64,000 nt of DNA from contig JACTNC010000053.1 in NCBI GenBank assembly GCA_014584295.1, positions 372,001-436,000 of the forward strand. The letters are read 5' to 3'. The notes beneath the pieces were generated by a model. It was not told where the DNA came from. It did no database searches and worked only from the letters and a program-made list of their open reading frames with translations. Position numbers and translations under genes: made by a program. The DNA comes from Verrucomicrobiota bacterium (GTDB taxonomy: Bacteria; Verrucomicrobiota; Verrucomicrobiia; Opitutales; Opitutaceae). Below are positions 1-8,696 of this stretch, piece by piece (within the stretch, counting starts at the first letter, position 1; each line of letters begins with the position of its first letter).

Positions 1-67
1 CACTGCCAGACCGCTCGCCAACAGCAAGGACTTCGTAATCACGGTCGAGAGCCTGCAGTTGAAATAA
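1..67 (+). CDS. C-terminal tail of an upstream protein (partial)
   Basis: An open frame enters from the left edge and stops at a TAA at 65-67, reading ...FVITVESLQLK. Only about 22 residues are visible, so the protein cannot be named. It stops 15 bases before folD and would lie on the same strand, so it may be the previous gene of the same transcript. The frame could also be chance, because a 22-codon open stretch proves little. Confidence 0.3.
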   Translation, partial: TARPLANSKDFVITVESLQLK

Positions 68-82
68 CTTCGTATCGTATCC

Positions 83-967
83 ATGGAAATCATCGACGGA
101 AATCAGGTCGCAACCGCACTTATTGAGGAACTCAAGGCCGAGGTTTCCACCATTTCAGGACGCAAGCCCTGTCTTGCGCTTGTGCGCGTCGGTGAGGATC
201 CGGCTTCCGTTTCGTACGTTCGCAAAAAGGAAAAGACCGCGGCAGAAATCGGAATTTCCAGTCGGGTCATCCTTCCCCCCGTTTCCATTAGCCAGTCCGA
301 ACTTGTTGCGTTGATCGACGGGTTGAACGCCGATCATAGCGTGGACGGTATCCTCGTCCAATCGCCCCTGCCCAAACAGATCGACGAACTCGCAATCTTC
401 CGGCGCGTCCGACCGGAAAAGGATGTCGACGGCTTCCATACCTTGAACCTCGGCAAGATCGCACAGGAGGACGAATCCGGCTTCGTATCCTGCACCCCGG
501 CTGGCATCCTAGAATTGCTCCGGCGAAGCCAGGTAGATCTGAACGGGAAACATGTTGTTGTCCTTGGTCGCTCATTGATCGTGGGCAAACCTGTTGCCTT
601 GCTCGCGCTGCAAAAGAAGGCGGGCGCCAACGGAACGGTTACAATCTGTCACTCAGGCACGCGTAATCTCGCCGAAATCACCCGGCAGGCCGATGTGCTG
701 ATCGCCGCGATCGGACGCCCCGAGTTTGTCACTGCCGATATGGTGAAGCCCGGGGTCGTCGTCATTGATGTCGGAGTCAACCGGGTCTCTGATCCGACCA
801 GGAAAACGGGCTACCGTCTGACTGGAGATGTTCATTTTCCAGGTGTCAGCCCGCTGGCTTCAAAAATCACGCCAGTCCCGGGTGGAGTGGGCCCCATGAC
901 GGTTGCCATGCTCATGAAGAACACCGTCAAGGCGCATCGCCTTGGAAATTTGGCCCGGTCGGGATAG
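83..967 (+). CDS. folD: Bifunctional methylenetetrahydrofolate dehydrogenase / methenyltetrahydrofolate cyclohydrolase
   Basis: FolD interconverts 5,10-methylene-THF, 5,10-methenyl-THF and 10-formyl-THF in the cytosol, supplying one-carbon units for purines and formyl-Met-tRNA. The 294-residue length is normal. Visible signatures are the catalytic Tyr/Lys segment YVRKKEK (about 48-54), the substrate loop QSPLPKQ, DVDGFH, the nucleotide-binding [11 protein letters not shown] (usually GRSNIVGKP, so one Asn is replaced by Leu) and the C-terminal [13 protein letters not shown]. The ATG at 83 gives a full N-terminus ([10 protein letters not shown]). A two-component gene follows after 123 bases on the same strand. 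Confidence 0.95.
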   Translation: MEIIDGNQVATALIEELKAEVSTISGRKPCLALVRVGEDPASVSYVRKKEKTAAEIGISSRVILPPVSISQSELVALIDGLNADHSVDGILVQSPLPKQIDELAIFRRVRPEKDVDGFHTLNLGKIAQEDESGFVSCTPAGILELLRRSQVDLNGKHVVVLGRSLIVGKPVALLALQKKAGANGTVTICHSGTRNLAEITRQADVLIAAIGRPEFVTADMVKPGVVVIDVGVNRVSDPTRKTGYRLTGDVHFPGVSPLASKITPVPGGVGPMTVAMLMKNTVKAHRLGNLARSG

Positions 968-1090
968 TACTCCCCTACCGATTGCAGGTCATAGGCTTAA
1001 AAAAACGTAAAGCTTCGGTATCTGGGGTGCTCAACCCATCCCCTGTCTTGCGCGAAGAGCGGTTTTCGCTCCTTCTCGCGACAGCAATCG

Positions 1091-2218
1091 ATGTCAGCCC
1101 CAAAAATTCTGGTTGTCGACGACCAGCCGATCAACGTCCAGGTGCTCAAGCGCAAGCTAGAGCGCGAACAACTCCAGGTGTTGACGGCCTTTTCCGGAGC
1201 CGAGGCACTGGAATTGATCGCTGCTCAAAAGCCGGATCTGATCCTCTTGGATGTCATGATGCCGGACATGGATGGCATCGAAGTCTGCGAGCGTCTGCAG
1301 GCCTCGGAGGAAACTAGATCGATTCCGGTCATCTTCATAACCGCACGCGCATCGAAGGAGTCCAAGCTTGAGGGCCTGGGTGTGGGAGCCGTCGATTACA
1401 TAACCAAGCCGATCGATCTGGATGAGACCTTCGCGCGCATTCAGACCCAGCTTCGATTTGTTGCCATCAACCGGGAAATGGCGGAACTCCAGCACCGCCT
1501 CCTGGAATCGCGCAGGACAGCTACGATCGGAGCCGTAACGCAGGGAATCGCCCACAATCTCAACAATCTTCTGGGCATTGTCCTGGGTTATCTGGATCTC
1601 ATCAAGGCGCATCCCGACCGCCCGGAAAGCGTCAAGCGCAATGCAGCCCAGGTCGAAAGCGCGGTGCATCGCATCGTCACGATCATCAAGCAGCTGAGCA
1701 CATTGATGGTGAAGTCACGCTTCCCAACCATGAAGCGCCCCATCAGCCAATTGATCGCCGGCGCCCTTGAGCGGTATCAAATCGAAAACCGGATTCCTGA
1801 ACGCGTCTTTGTCGAAAATCCCCTGGTTGACCAGACGATCGAAACACACGTCGAGGTGTTTGAAGACCTGCTTGCCAAGCTTCTGATCAACGCATGGGAG
1901 TCCTACGGATCTGCGGCACCGCAATCCAACCGCCCGATCTGGCTTCGAACAGAGTTGATACACCATCCGGGCGGAGCCTTCGTTCACTTCCGAATCGAGG
2001 ATGCGGGCAACGGCATTGATGACGGCATCCGCGACCACATGTTCGAACCCTTTGTCAGTTCCAAACAGACCGTTGGAGTGGGCATGGGGCTGACCGTTGC
2101 GCGCCATGCCATGCGCAGTCTGGGGGGAGAGGTTATTCTGGCAGACCGCCCTGGGGGAGGAACGATCGCGGAGATCCGACACCCCGTGGAACAAAAGAAA
2201 CAGAAATCCGACGCCTGA
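1091..2218 (+). CDS. Response regulator-histidine kinase fusion (REC first, kinase second)
   Basis: A cytosolic signalling protein of 375 residues with no membrane segment. Residues 5-122 form a receiver domain: acidic pair DD, phosphoacceptor Asp54 in LLDVMMPDMDG, the ITA switch residue and TKP lysine. Residues 135-200 hold a dimerisation/phosphoacceptor helix with His155 in AHNLNNLLG, a variant of the HDFNN H-box typical of hybrid kinases. Residues 255-365 are a HATPase_c domain with an N-box (LLINAWES), G1 (EDAGNGID) and G2 (GVGMGLTVARH). A REC domain ahead of the kinase suggests that input arrives by phosphotransfer. The signal and partner are unknown; proC follows after 45 bases. Confidence 0.85.
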   Translation: MSAPKILVVDDQPINVQVLKRKLEREQLQVLTAFSGAEALELIAAQKPDLILLDVMMPDMDGIEVCERLQASEETRSIPVIFITARASKESKLEGLGVGAVDYITKPIDLDETFARIQTQLRFVAINREMAELQHRLLESRRTATIGAVTQGIAHNLNNLLGIVLGYLDLIKAHPDRPESVKRNAAQVESAVHRIVTIIKQLSTLMVKSRFPTMKRPISQLIAGALERYQIENRIPERVFVENPLVDQTIETHVEVFEDLLAKLLINAWESYGSAAPQSNRPIWLRTELIHHPGGAFVHFRIEDAGNGIDDGIRDHMFEPFVSSKQTVGVGMGLTVARHAMRSLGGEVILADRPGGGTIAEIRHPVEQKKQKSDA

Positions 2219-2263
2219 TCGGTTTGCATGTCGGCGGGACATGTCTAGGCATGAGGTGTCCCT

Positions 2264-3070
2264 ATGCCCAAACTCGCATTCATCGGTGCAGGCCGCATGG
2301 CCTCAGCCATTGTCGACGGATTGATTGCACAGAAGGCTTACGAGCCGAATGACATCGGCTGCTTCACTGCCTCCGGAAACTCGGCCGCAGGATTGGCCCG
2401 GCGCACAGGCATCCGGCATTGTTTTACCCTCGATTCATGCCTGGAGGATGCATCGATCGTAGTCATTGCGTTCAAACCCCAGCACCTTGCCTCGGCTGAT
2501 CCACGGCTCGCAACGCTTACGTCTGGCAAGCTTGTCCTTTCCGTTCTTGCTGCCAAGACACTCGCCCGCCTGCGCACTTCATTCCCCGAAGCCCGTGCAA
2601 TTGTGCGATCAATGCCCAACACCCCCGCGGCAATCGGTGCAGGCATCACTGGCTGGTGCAGCGACATCCCGCTGAACGCGGACGATCGGATGCTCCTGAT
2701 CCGTCTCCTGCGCGCGATTGGCTCCGAAATGGAAGTGCCCGAAAAGCAGATCGACGCGCTGATGGCCGTTAGCGGCTGCGGGCCCGCTTTCGTTTTTGAG
2801 TTTACCGCCGCCCTGCGAGAGGCCGGAGTCGCGGTGGGTTTGGAACGCGATCAGGCACAGCGGTTGGCCGTGGAAACCGTGCTTGGGTCGGGTCGGCTTA
2901 TGGCACGTACCCAGGCCGAGCCGGAAATGCTTCGCAATCAAGTTACCTCCCCAAACGGCACCACCTTTGCCGGGCTCCAGGTGATGGCAGCGCGTGATTT
3001 TCGCGGCACAATACTGGCAACTGTCATGGCTGCAAAGGCTCGCTCCGAGGAACTGAGCCGCGATGCCTGA
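2264..3070 (+). CDS. proC: Pyrroline-5-carboxylate reductase
   Basis: This enzyme catalyses the last step of proline synthesis, NAD(P)H reduction of 1-pyrroline-5-carboxylate. At 268 residues it has the family length. The N-terminal Rossmann motif is IGAGRMASAIVDGL (about 5-18). RSMPNTPAAIGAG and AVSGCGPAFVFEF are the conserved middle motifs, and the signature VTSPNGTTFAGLQVM near 226-240 has Asn where most have Gly. The ATG at 2264 gives MPKLAFIGAGRM directly. It stands alone functionally between a signalling gene and hldD on the same strand. Confidence 0.93.
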   Translation: MPKLAFIGAGRMASAIVDGLIAQKAYEPNDIGCFTASGNSAAGLARRTGIRHCFTLDSCLEDASIVVIAFKPQHLASADPRLATLTSGKLVLSVLAAKTLARLRTSFPEARAIVRSMPNTPAAIGAGITGWCSDIPLNADDRMLLIRLLRAIGSEMEVPEKQIDALMAVSGCGPAFVFEFTAALREAGVAVGLERDQAQRLAVETVLGSGRLMARTQAEPEMLRNQVTSPNGTTFAGLQVMAARDFRGTILATVMAAKARSEELSRDA

Positions 3071-3140
3071 AACAGAGCTCTGCCTCCACGCACTGGCCTA
3101 AAATCCATCGTCGACCAAATCACTCAACACACCCCAAACG

Positions 3141-4139
3141 ATGAACTCACTTCAGGGACGCATCCTGGTTACAGGCGGGGCCGGTTTTATCGGCAGCGCA
3201 CTTGTCTGGGCACTCAATCAGCGCGGCATCACAAATATCGTTATCTCGGACACTCTCGGCTCCGATGAGAAATGGAAGAACCTCGTTCCGCTGCGATTCG
3301 CCGACTACATTGAGGCCGACGTCTTCCGCCGCAGGTTGCACGAGAGCCGCGAGGCATTCGGCCAGTTCAGCACCCTGTTCCATCTGGGAGCATGCTCCGC
3401 CACGACCGAGCGAAACGCCTCCTACCTGGCCGACAACAATTTCGGCTACACCAAGGAACTCGCCATGTGGGCATTGGATCGTGGCATGCGATTCATCTAT
3501 GCCTCCTCGGCGGCGACCTACGGCGACGGATCCCAAGGAATGGATGACCGGGAGGCCAGGCTCCATCTTCTCCGGCCCCTGAACATGTACGGTTATTCCA
3601 AGCACCTCTTCGACCTTTGGGCCCAATCGCATGGGTACCTCGATAGGCTTGTCGGCTTGAAATACTTCAACGTCTTTGGTCCGAATGAGGATCACAAGGG
3701 CGACATGCGTTCGCTGGTCAACAAGGCCTTCCAGCAAATTCAGGCGACGGGAAAAGTGCAGTTGTTCCGGAGTTACAAGGCCGACTTCAAGGACGGCGAA
3801 CAGATGCGCGATTTTCTCTATGTGAAGGATGCCGTGGAAATGACTCTGCACTTCGCAGACTCGGGAAATTCCACGGGAGGCCTTTACAACCTCGGCTCAG
3901 GTGAAGCAAACACATGGATCACCCTGGCATCGAACATTTTCGCAGCGCTGGGGCGAAAGCCTGAGATCGAATTTATCGACATGCCCGAATCCCTGCGCGG
4001 GAAGTATCAATACCACACCCGAGCGGACATCGGTAAACTCAGGGAGCATGGATACGATCGTCCGATGACGCCCTTGTCGGATGCGGTTCGGGACTACGTA
4101 CAAAACTATCTTGTGCCCAATCGGAAGTTGGGCGCTTAG
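3141..4139 (+). CDS. hldD: ADP-glyceromanno-heptose 6-epimerase
   Basis: An extended short-chain dehydrogenase/reductase that converts ADP-D-glycero- to ADP-L-glycero-manno-heptose for the LPS inner core, so it marks a Gram-negative envelope. It has 332 residues: NAD-binding TGGAGFIGSALVWALNQRG near the N-terminus, the Ser segment YASSAATYGDG, catalytic YGYSK (Tyr-xxx-Lys) and the family motif GLKYFNVFGPNE. Heptosyl synthesis partners are not in the window. It ends just before a convergent intergenic hairpin. Confidence 0.92.
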   Translation: MNSLQGRILVTGGAGFIGSALVWALNQRGITNIVISDTLGSDEKWKNLVPLRFADYIEADVFRRRLHESREAFGQFSTLFHLGACSATTERNASYLADNNFGYTKELAMWALDRGMRFIYASSAATYGDGSQGMDDREARLHLLRPLNMYGYSKHLFDLWAQSHGYLDRLVGLKYFNVFGPNEDHKGDMRSLVNKAFQQIQATGKVQLFRSYKADFKDGEQMRDFLYVKDAVEMTLHFADSGNSTGGLYNLGSGEANTWITLASNIFAALGRKPEIEFIDMPESLRGKYQYHTRADIGKLREHGYDRPMTPLSDAVRDYVQNYLVPNRKLGA

Positions 4140-4187
4140 GCAAATAGGTCCGCCCGCCGGATACCCGCCGGGCACGCTCATGCTGAC

Positions 4188-4213
4188 GGTCGATCACTCT
4201 CAGGCGATCGACC
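4188..4213. terminator. Hairpin between convergent genes
   Basis: A perfect 8-bp inverted repeat (GGTCGATC / GATCGACC, loop 10) sits between the convergent ends of hldD and the last cytochrome gene. It has no T-tract on either side, so it is only a candidate bidirectional terminator or mRNA-end stabiliser. Confidence 0.35.
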
Positions 4214-4228
4214 TCAGAATAGGCGCAT

Positions 4229-4903
4229 CTACTTCATCGCCTCGAGTTCAGCGACTGTCCAAGACTTGGAACCTCGGGCGGCTTCCTTTGTGCGAATCTC
4301 AGTAACCTTGGCTGCTTCCACGGGAGCAGCCTTGTTGCCCCACTCCTGGCGAATGTACGTCAGCACATGGGCAATACGGTCATCGCTCCAATTGAAACCG
4401 CCGGCACCTTGTCCAAAGGCAGGCATGACGCCGTTGAAGGTTCCACCGTGAACCTTCAATTCGCCCGTCAATCCATGGAGAAGGATGCGAATTACGCGCT
4501 CTTCCGTTCCGTTTACCCATTCGGAACCCGCCAACGGAGGAAATGCACCCGGCACGCCCTGCCCGGTTGCCTGGTGGCAGGTCACGCACATGCCCGGCGT
4601 ATTGTACAGACGTTTTCCTGCCGCCACGGGATCGACAGCCACGGGTAGTGCTTTGCTGGCCATGGCCAGATCGAATCGTTCGTCCTGCACGAGCGGACTA
4701 AAATTTCCCCGGTAGTGCACAATGTAGATGGCACAGACGAAAACCAGGGACGAAAGCAGCGCCAGGAGAAACAGCGAAGTCATTGATGACCCATCCTTTG
4801 AGTCAGACTTCTTTCGAAGCAACTCGGCATGGACTTGCTGAATTGATTCATCCGAATTGTCACGCAATTCGGGTCTTGGTGAAGAGGAGGATGGAGCGCT
4901 CAT
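4229..4903 (-). CDS. Membrane-anchored monoheme cytochrome c, CcoP-like position
   Basis: A 224-residue protein with a Ser-rich cytosolic N-terminus, one membrane helix at about 43-63 and a periplasmic cytochrome c domain. The heme site is CVTCH (106-110) and the likely distal ligand is Met160 (NGVMPAFG). Authentic CcoP carries two heme-c domains; only one is seen here. It is the last gene of the ACIII/cbb3-like cluster and its ATG overlaps the stop of the CcoO-like gene by 4 bases (ATGA), which implies translational coupling. The likely role is passing electrons from ACIII to a soluble carrier or an oxidase encoded elsewhere. Confidence 0.82.
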   Translation of the reverse strand: MSAPSSSSPRPELRDNSDESIQQVHAELLRKKSDSKDGSSMTSLFLLALLSSLVFVCAIYIVHYRGNFSPLVQDERFDLAMASKALPVAVDPVAAGKRLYNTPGMCVTCHQATGQGVPGAFPPLAGSEWVNGTEERVIRILLHGLTGELKVHGGTFNGVMPAFGQGAGGFNWSDDRIAHVLTYIRQEWGNKAAPVEAAKVTEIRTKEAARGSKSWTVAELEAMK

Positions 4904-5580
4904 TTGTGTCCTCCCTCTGCGCCGGCTTCACTCGCCGGCTTGGCGACGAAAACATTCGCCGCTTCGGGATAGGCGTGGGTGTCTTTCAGACTCAGCAAAT
5001 AGGCAACCAAGGCCTCAGCCCGGTCCGTCGGAACGATCTCATAGCCCGGGGCAGGCTGTGCTTCAGGAGGCAGGAGCTGCTGGATCGCCCGGTGAGAGCG
5101 CTCGCCCAGGATTTTTTTCGTCTCGAAGAGAAACCGGTAGGAAGGCATCATCGAACCCGGAGAGGTAAGCTGCGAGTCGTACAAATGGCGAATGTGCCAA
5201 TCACGGCCGTCCTGGCCTTCCTTGCGCGCACCGATGTAGCGAAGATCCGGCCCGAGCCGCTGGCTGCCAAGCATCACAACCGGATCATTCACATACTCCC
5301 GTGCCACACTCTGCCGATCGCCCCAGCCGTGCTTGTCATCAATTCCATATCCCGGGCGCCGGATCTGCTGGGTGTGACAGGTGGCACAGCCCAGATCTCG
5401 ATAAACCTTCCTCCCCTGCTCGGCGATTCCGGAGATCGGAATCGGATAGGAAACTCCGTCATTGGAATCCAATTCAGGTGTCATTCTCCCGTAGGAAATC
5501 TGATTCACCATCACGACCCCAATCCACGAAAGGGCCAGGGCTGCAAAAACTCCCAAGTAGAAGAAAAGCGAACGATTCAT
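4900..5580 (-). CDS. CcoO-like monoheme cytochrome c, cbb3 subunit II family
   Basis: The ATG at 5580 (MNRSLFFYLG) overlaps the stop of the upstream CcoN-like gene by ATGA; a longer frame upstream would read back into that gene and is rejected. The 226-residue protein has one N-terminal membrane anchor (about 5-26) and a CcoO-type heme domain: CATCHTQQIR (heme at 65-69), EYVNDPVVMLGSQRLGPDL, then DWHIRHLYD and the Met-ligand segment SMMPSYRF. These match the CcoO family well, so this subunit looks functional. Its partner CcoN-like subunit appears to lack all metal ligands. Confidence 0.85.
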   Translation of the reverse strand: MNRSLFFYLGVFAALALSWIGVVMVNQISYGRMTPELDSNDGVSYPIPISGIAEQGRKVYRDLGCATCHTQQIRRPGYGIDDKHGWGDRQSVAREYVNDPVVMLGSQRLGPDLRYIGARKEGQDGRDWHIRHLYDSQLTSPGSMMPSYRFLFETKKILGERSHRAIQQLLPPEAQPAPGYEIVPTDRAEALVAYLLSLKDTHAYPEAANVFVAKPASEAGAEGGHK

Positions 5581-7055
5581 CGAATAACGGCCTCCTTCGA
5601 GCCTGTAAATCCAGTGGAGGCAGAGGAACGAGAGATGCAGCAACAGCAGCATCCAGCCTTGCGAAACGTGAGCATCAGATTAACGGCAAACAACAGGTGC
5701 CCAACCAGGAGAAGGGTCGCCGCCAATGTCTGCGACGACAGATAGGGCAGCAATTGTTGCATGACGGACAGGAGGGATGCCGGCGCTTCCTGCCCCCCGC
5801 CCAGTGCATTGGTTTGAAAGCCTTGCTTAATCCCACCGACGGTCAGCGCGGCAACGCCGATCACAAGTCCGACTACCGACAGCCAGAAGTGGGCGCTGAT
5901 CAACGCACGCGAATTCCACTCCGTACCGAGAATCCGGGGAACAAGATGATAGAGTCCACCCAATGCGACAAAACTGAAGACGCCCAGGAAGAATAACTGG
6001 GATTGCGCCGGCAGCACCAGGGTGAACTGTGTGATCTCCGCAACCGAGCGAAGGCTCAGAATTACCGTCGATGCCGCCCAAAGGAACAAGGCGAGGATCG
6101 CGACCGAAAAGAAACGCAATGAACCCGAGGAATCGTTCGACGAACGCCCGCTCAGTCGCGTGGGCACAAGATTGATCGCAGTCACCACCCACGTCACAAT
6201 GAGCATCAAGGTCCCGCTGACACCTGCCGACACCACCCACGCGGGAACAGGAGCCCCCGACAAGCGGGCAAGACCGGCCCAGCCTCCAAATACCGCGAGC
6301 ATCCAGAATCCGTAGACGCCGATCGGATAGTTGTTGATGGGACGATTCAAGAGCTTCGGCAGAAAATAATAGAGGCCGCCGAGTGCAATCGGGAGGAACC
6401 ACAGGTGGCTGAGCCCTTGGGCATACCAGGCATGCACAATCGACTGAACGGTTCCTCGAACCGGATCGATGAACAGCATGATTTCCGCAAGTGAGAACAG
6501 CCAAGGGAACCAAAAGAGTGCCGCGAGAATGTACCACTGCGAAAGATAGACCGGCTTGATCCTGCCGAATTGGTAAACCTGGAAAATCCAGATTCCTATG
6601 AAAGCATAGGCCACAAACAAAATAGGTGCCGCGTACGAGGGAAGTTCGAGTGCTTCAAGCGACGTACCATCACCCCACAGAACACCGACCGTTCCGATCG
6701 CCACTCCCAGATTCCAAAAGAAGATGGCGATCATGAGCAGTGCAGGCTGGGGCAACGAACCGCGTGAGAGTCGCGCCAACAACCACACCGACAGCGCAAA
6801 TGCTGCGTTGAATCCCCAGCCGTAAAGGAGCGCGACGTTGCCTGCTCCCGTTGTGCGTCCGTAGGTCAGGCACTCGAGGTCGCCAAGAAATTGTGGAGCG
6901 TGCAGCTTGACGGACGAAATGACCGCCAGCACGGCACCCACCAGCAGCCAACCCGCGCCAGATGCGGCAAAGTAGGAGACAGGAGCCCTCAGCGATGCAT
7001 CAATTGACTCATCACTGGATGGGGATGTCCCGCTTGGATTCGATTGGGAAGCCAT
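5577..7055 (-). CDS. CcoN-like heme-copper oxidase subunit I lacking heme and copper ligands
   Basis: A polytopic protein of 492 residues from ATG 7055 (MASQSNPSG); the frame upstream of it is out of character. The fold is CcoN-like: WYAQGLSHLWF, GGLYYFLPKLLNRPI, GFWMLAVFGGWAGL and GGLYHLVPRILG align with cbb3 subunit I. The metal-site residues do not. By eye, Gln213 replaces the CuB His of WYGHN, Gly257 the cross-linked Tyr, Ala263-Arg264 the His-His pair, and Gln351/Gln353 the two His of GHVH. The helix-II low-spin heme His is absent near residues 68-74. The protein should therefore bind no heme b, b3 or CuB. The C-terminus has five consecutive Cys (469-473). It is ATGA-coupled to the CcoO-like gene and follows the ACIII genes. 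A structural or proton-channel role is possible but unproven. Confidence 0.8.
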   Translation of the reverse strand: MASQSNPSGTSPSSDESIDASLRAPVSYFAASGAGWLLVGAVLAVISSVKLHAPQFLGDLECLTYGRTTGAGNVALLYGWGFNAAFALSVWLLARLSRGSLPQPALLMIAIFFWNLGVAIGTVGVLWGDGTSLEALELPSYAAPILFVAYAFIGIWIFQVYQFGRIKPVYLSQWYILAALFWFPWLFSLAEIMLFIDPVRGTVQSIVHAWYAQGLSHLWFLPIALGGLYYFLPKLLNRPINNYPIGVYGFWMLAVFGGWAGLARLSGAPVPAWVVSAGVSGTLMLIVTWVVTAINLVPTRLSGRSSNDSSGSLRFFSVAILALFLWAASTVILSLRSVAEITQFTLVLPAQSQLFFLGVFSFVALGGLYHLVPRILGTEWNSRALISAHFWLSVVGLVIGVAALTVGGIKQGFQTNALGGGQEAPASLLSVMQQLLPYLSSQTLAATLLLVGHLLFAVNLMLTFRKAGCCCCCISRSSASTGFTGSKEAVIR

Positions 7056-7069
7056 TCTAAAAGGGGATG

Positions 7070-7405
7070 CTATTTCCTCGATGCATTCATTTCGGCGATC
7101 GTCAGCTCCATCGCCCGATCGATCGGCAGGCGAACCTTGCCCGCCTGCTGATCCACCCAGCCGTAAGTGGTCGCGTCCGTCATTTCCTTCTCGTGAAGCT
7201 CGGCCAGCTTGGCACTGCGGCCCGCGGGCGTGTCCTTCCATTTCTCGTCCTCCGTGCCGCCGGAGTAACTCCGAGCGGAAACTGGGTCCTGCCGGACGAG
7301 CACGTAGATCACGATGAATATCGCGAAAACGGCGGCAATCACGAGCGCCGAGAAGACCGATAGTCGCGGGCGCAAGGCGTCAGGATTAGTCTGGGGATGA
7401 CTCAT
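7070..7405 (-). CDS. Small single-pass membrane protein of the respiratory cluster
   Basis: A 111-residue protein from ATG 7405 (MSHPQTN), overlapping the end of actF by about 20 bases. One membrane helix (about 18-38) is followed by a polar periplasmic domain containing TTYGWVDQQAGKVRLPIDRA. From memory, a YGWVD...R-PI-RAM motif of this kind occurs in short proteins beside cytochrome oxidase or ACIII clusters, where it is thought to accompany assembly or packing. It sits between actF and the CcoN-like gene, the place where some ACIII clusters carry an extra small subunit. The function is inferred from context only. Confidence 0.65.
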   Translation of the reverse strand: MSHPQTNPDALRPRLSVFSALVIAAVFAIFIVIYVLVRQDPVSARSYSGGTEDEKWKDTPAGRSAKLAELHEKEMTDATTYGWVDQQAGKVRLPIDRAMELTIAEMNASRK

Positions 7406-8696
7406 GGTAGGTGAGGCACTCTCCGATCCGTGGATCACGGATTGGAATCAACTTTGTCGTGGAAAAACTCTTCAGGTACGCCCAGATGCAGATGCCGCCA
7501 ATTCCAACAACGGCGGTCAGGGTCCAGATCTGATGAACGGCGAGGAAAGGCAGCGGATCACCGAGCGCATTCTTCTTGGAAGGCCAGACGTTATAAATCA
7601 TGTCCAGCAGGATGATCGCCGCGATCGTCACCGCGAGCCTCGGCAGGGCCACTTTGTTCAGCTTGCGCTTGTAGCTGAGAAGCATGCAGAAGGGCCAGAA
7701 GAAGTGACCAAAGAGCAGCGTCATTCCCACCCATTTCCACTGGTTAGGCTGACCGTCGCTATTGTTGATCTCACGCAGATTGTACCAAAAGGTCTCCTCG
7801 GGCACATTCGCATTCCAGATCAGGAAATACTGCGAGAATGTGACGTATCCCCAGAACACCGTGAACGTCAGCATCAGCATGCCGATGCAGTAGAGGTGGT
7901 TGTCGTTGAGGATGCCCTTGAGGTCACCGCGATACCATAGCCAGACCATCATGATAACCCCAGCGGAAAGGGCGGCACGCGCGCAGTTCGCGAAGTACCA
8001 CACCCCGTACATGGTGGAAAACCAGTGATAGTCTAGGGACTTGACCCAGAGAATGATGGCCAGCGTGAGCGTGATGGCGGTCACCGGTATGCCGAATGCC
8101 GAGGTGATCCGATTCTGGCGCGTCCACTTCACGTCACCATCCGCATCCTGTGCAAAGGAAGCCCTGCGAAGGCGCGCAGACAGCCACACCCAGATCGCAA
8201 ACGATGCTATCGTGACGATGATAAACATCGTGGGATTGAGCAATCCGGACTTCTTCACCCACAGCTCGTCGCTTCCGACCGTTCCATGCCCGCCCACCTG
8301 TGATAGATCGTAGTGGGGGTCCATCCATTTCCAGACCGAACCGGGATAGAGAACGACGGAAACCAGCAGCGGCAGGAACAGAATGCCAAGCCACTTGAAG
8401 GAAACCAATCCGTGCTCGAACTGGCGGCGGAGCACCACTGACCACGATGCATCAAAAATGTGATGGATCATCACCAAGAGAAGCATACCCAAGGCGATAC
8501 CACCCCAGAAGGTGATACCCACAAGCCATGAGAACGCGATCTTGGAAGGATCGGTAAAGAGCATGCCGAGGGCGGTCAGCACGATGCCGGCGACACCAAT
8601 GGTCAGTGCCCTGCCTGCCGCAGGAGCGCCGGTGGCTGAGGCCGAGGCCGAAAAGGCGGGAATACCCGAGGATGGGGAGGCAGCGTGTGTACTCAT
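7386..8696 (-). CDS. actF: Alternative complex III quinone-site membrane subunit ActF
   Basis: A polytopic 436-residue protein of the NrfD-like family, paralogous to ActC, that anchors ACIII in the inner membrane and contributes to quinol oxidation. About ten hydrophobic helices are visible (for example AFSWLVGITFWGGIALGM and FIIVTIASFAIWVWLSARL). The ATG at 8696 (MSTHAASPS) overlaps the stop of actE by ATGA; the longer frame before it is the actE C-terminal region read out of frame. Order and coupling to actE identify it as ActF rather than a second ActC. Confidence 0.88.
   Translation of the reverse strand: MSTHAASPSSGIPAFSASASATGAPAAGRALTIGVAGIVLTALGMLFTDPSKIAFSWLVGITFWGGIALGMLLLVMIHHIFDASWSVVLRRQFEHGLVSFKWLGILFLPLLVSVVLYPGSVWKWMDPHYDLSQVGGHGTVGSDELWVKKSGLLNPTMFIIVTIASFAIWVWLSARLRRASFAQDADGDVKWTRQNRITSAFGIPVTAITLTLAIILWVKSLDYHWFSTMYGVWYFANCARAALSAGVIMMVWLWYRGDLKGILNDNHLYCIGMLMLTFTVFWGYVTFSQYFLIWNANVPEETFWYNLREINNSDGQPNQWKWVGMTLLFGHFFWPFCMLLSYKRKLNKVALPRLAVTIAAIILLDMIYNVWPSKKNALGDPLPFLAVHQIWTLTAVVGIGGICIWAYLKSFSTTKLIPIRDPRIGECLTYHESSPD

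Noticed and set aside
5581..5652. 24-residue hydrophobic extension of the CcoO-like protein (Leu-rich)
   Set aside because: It lies inside the CcoN-like gene; ATG 5580 forms an ATGA overlap and gives a normal CcoO N-terminus.
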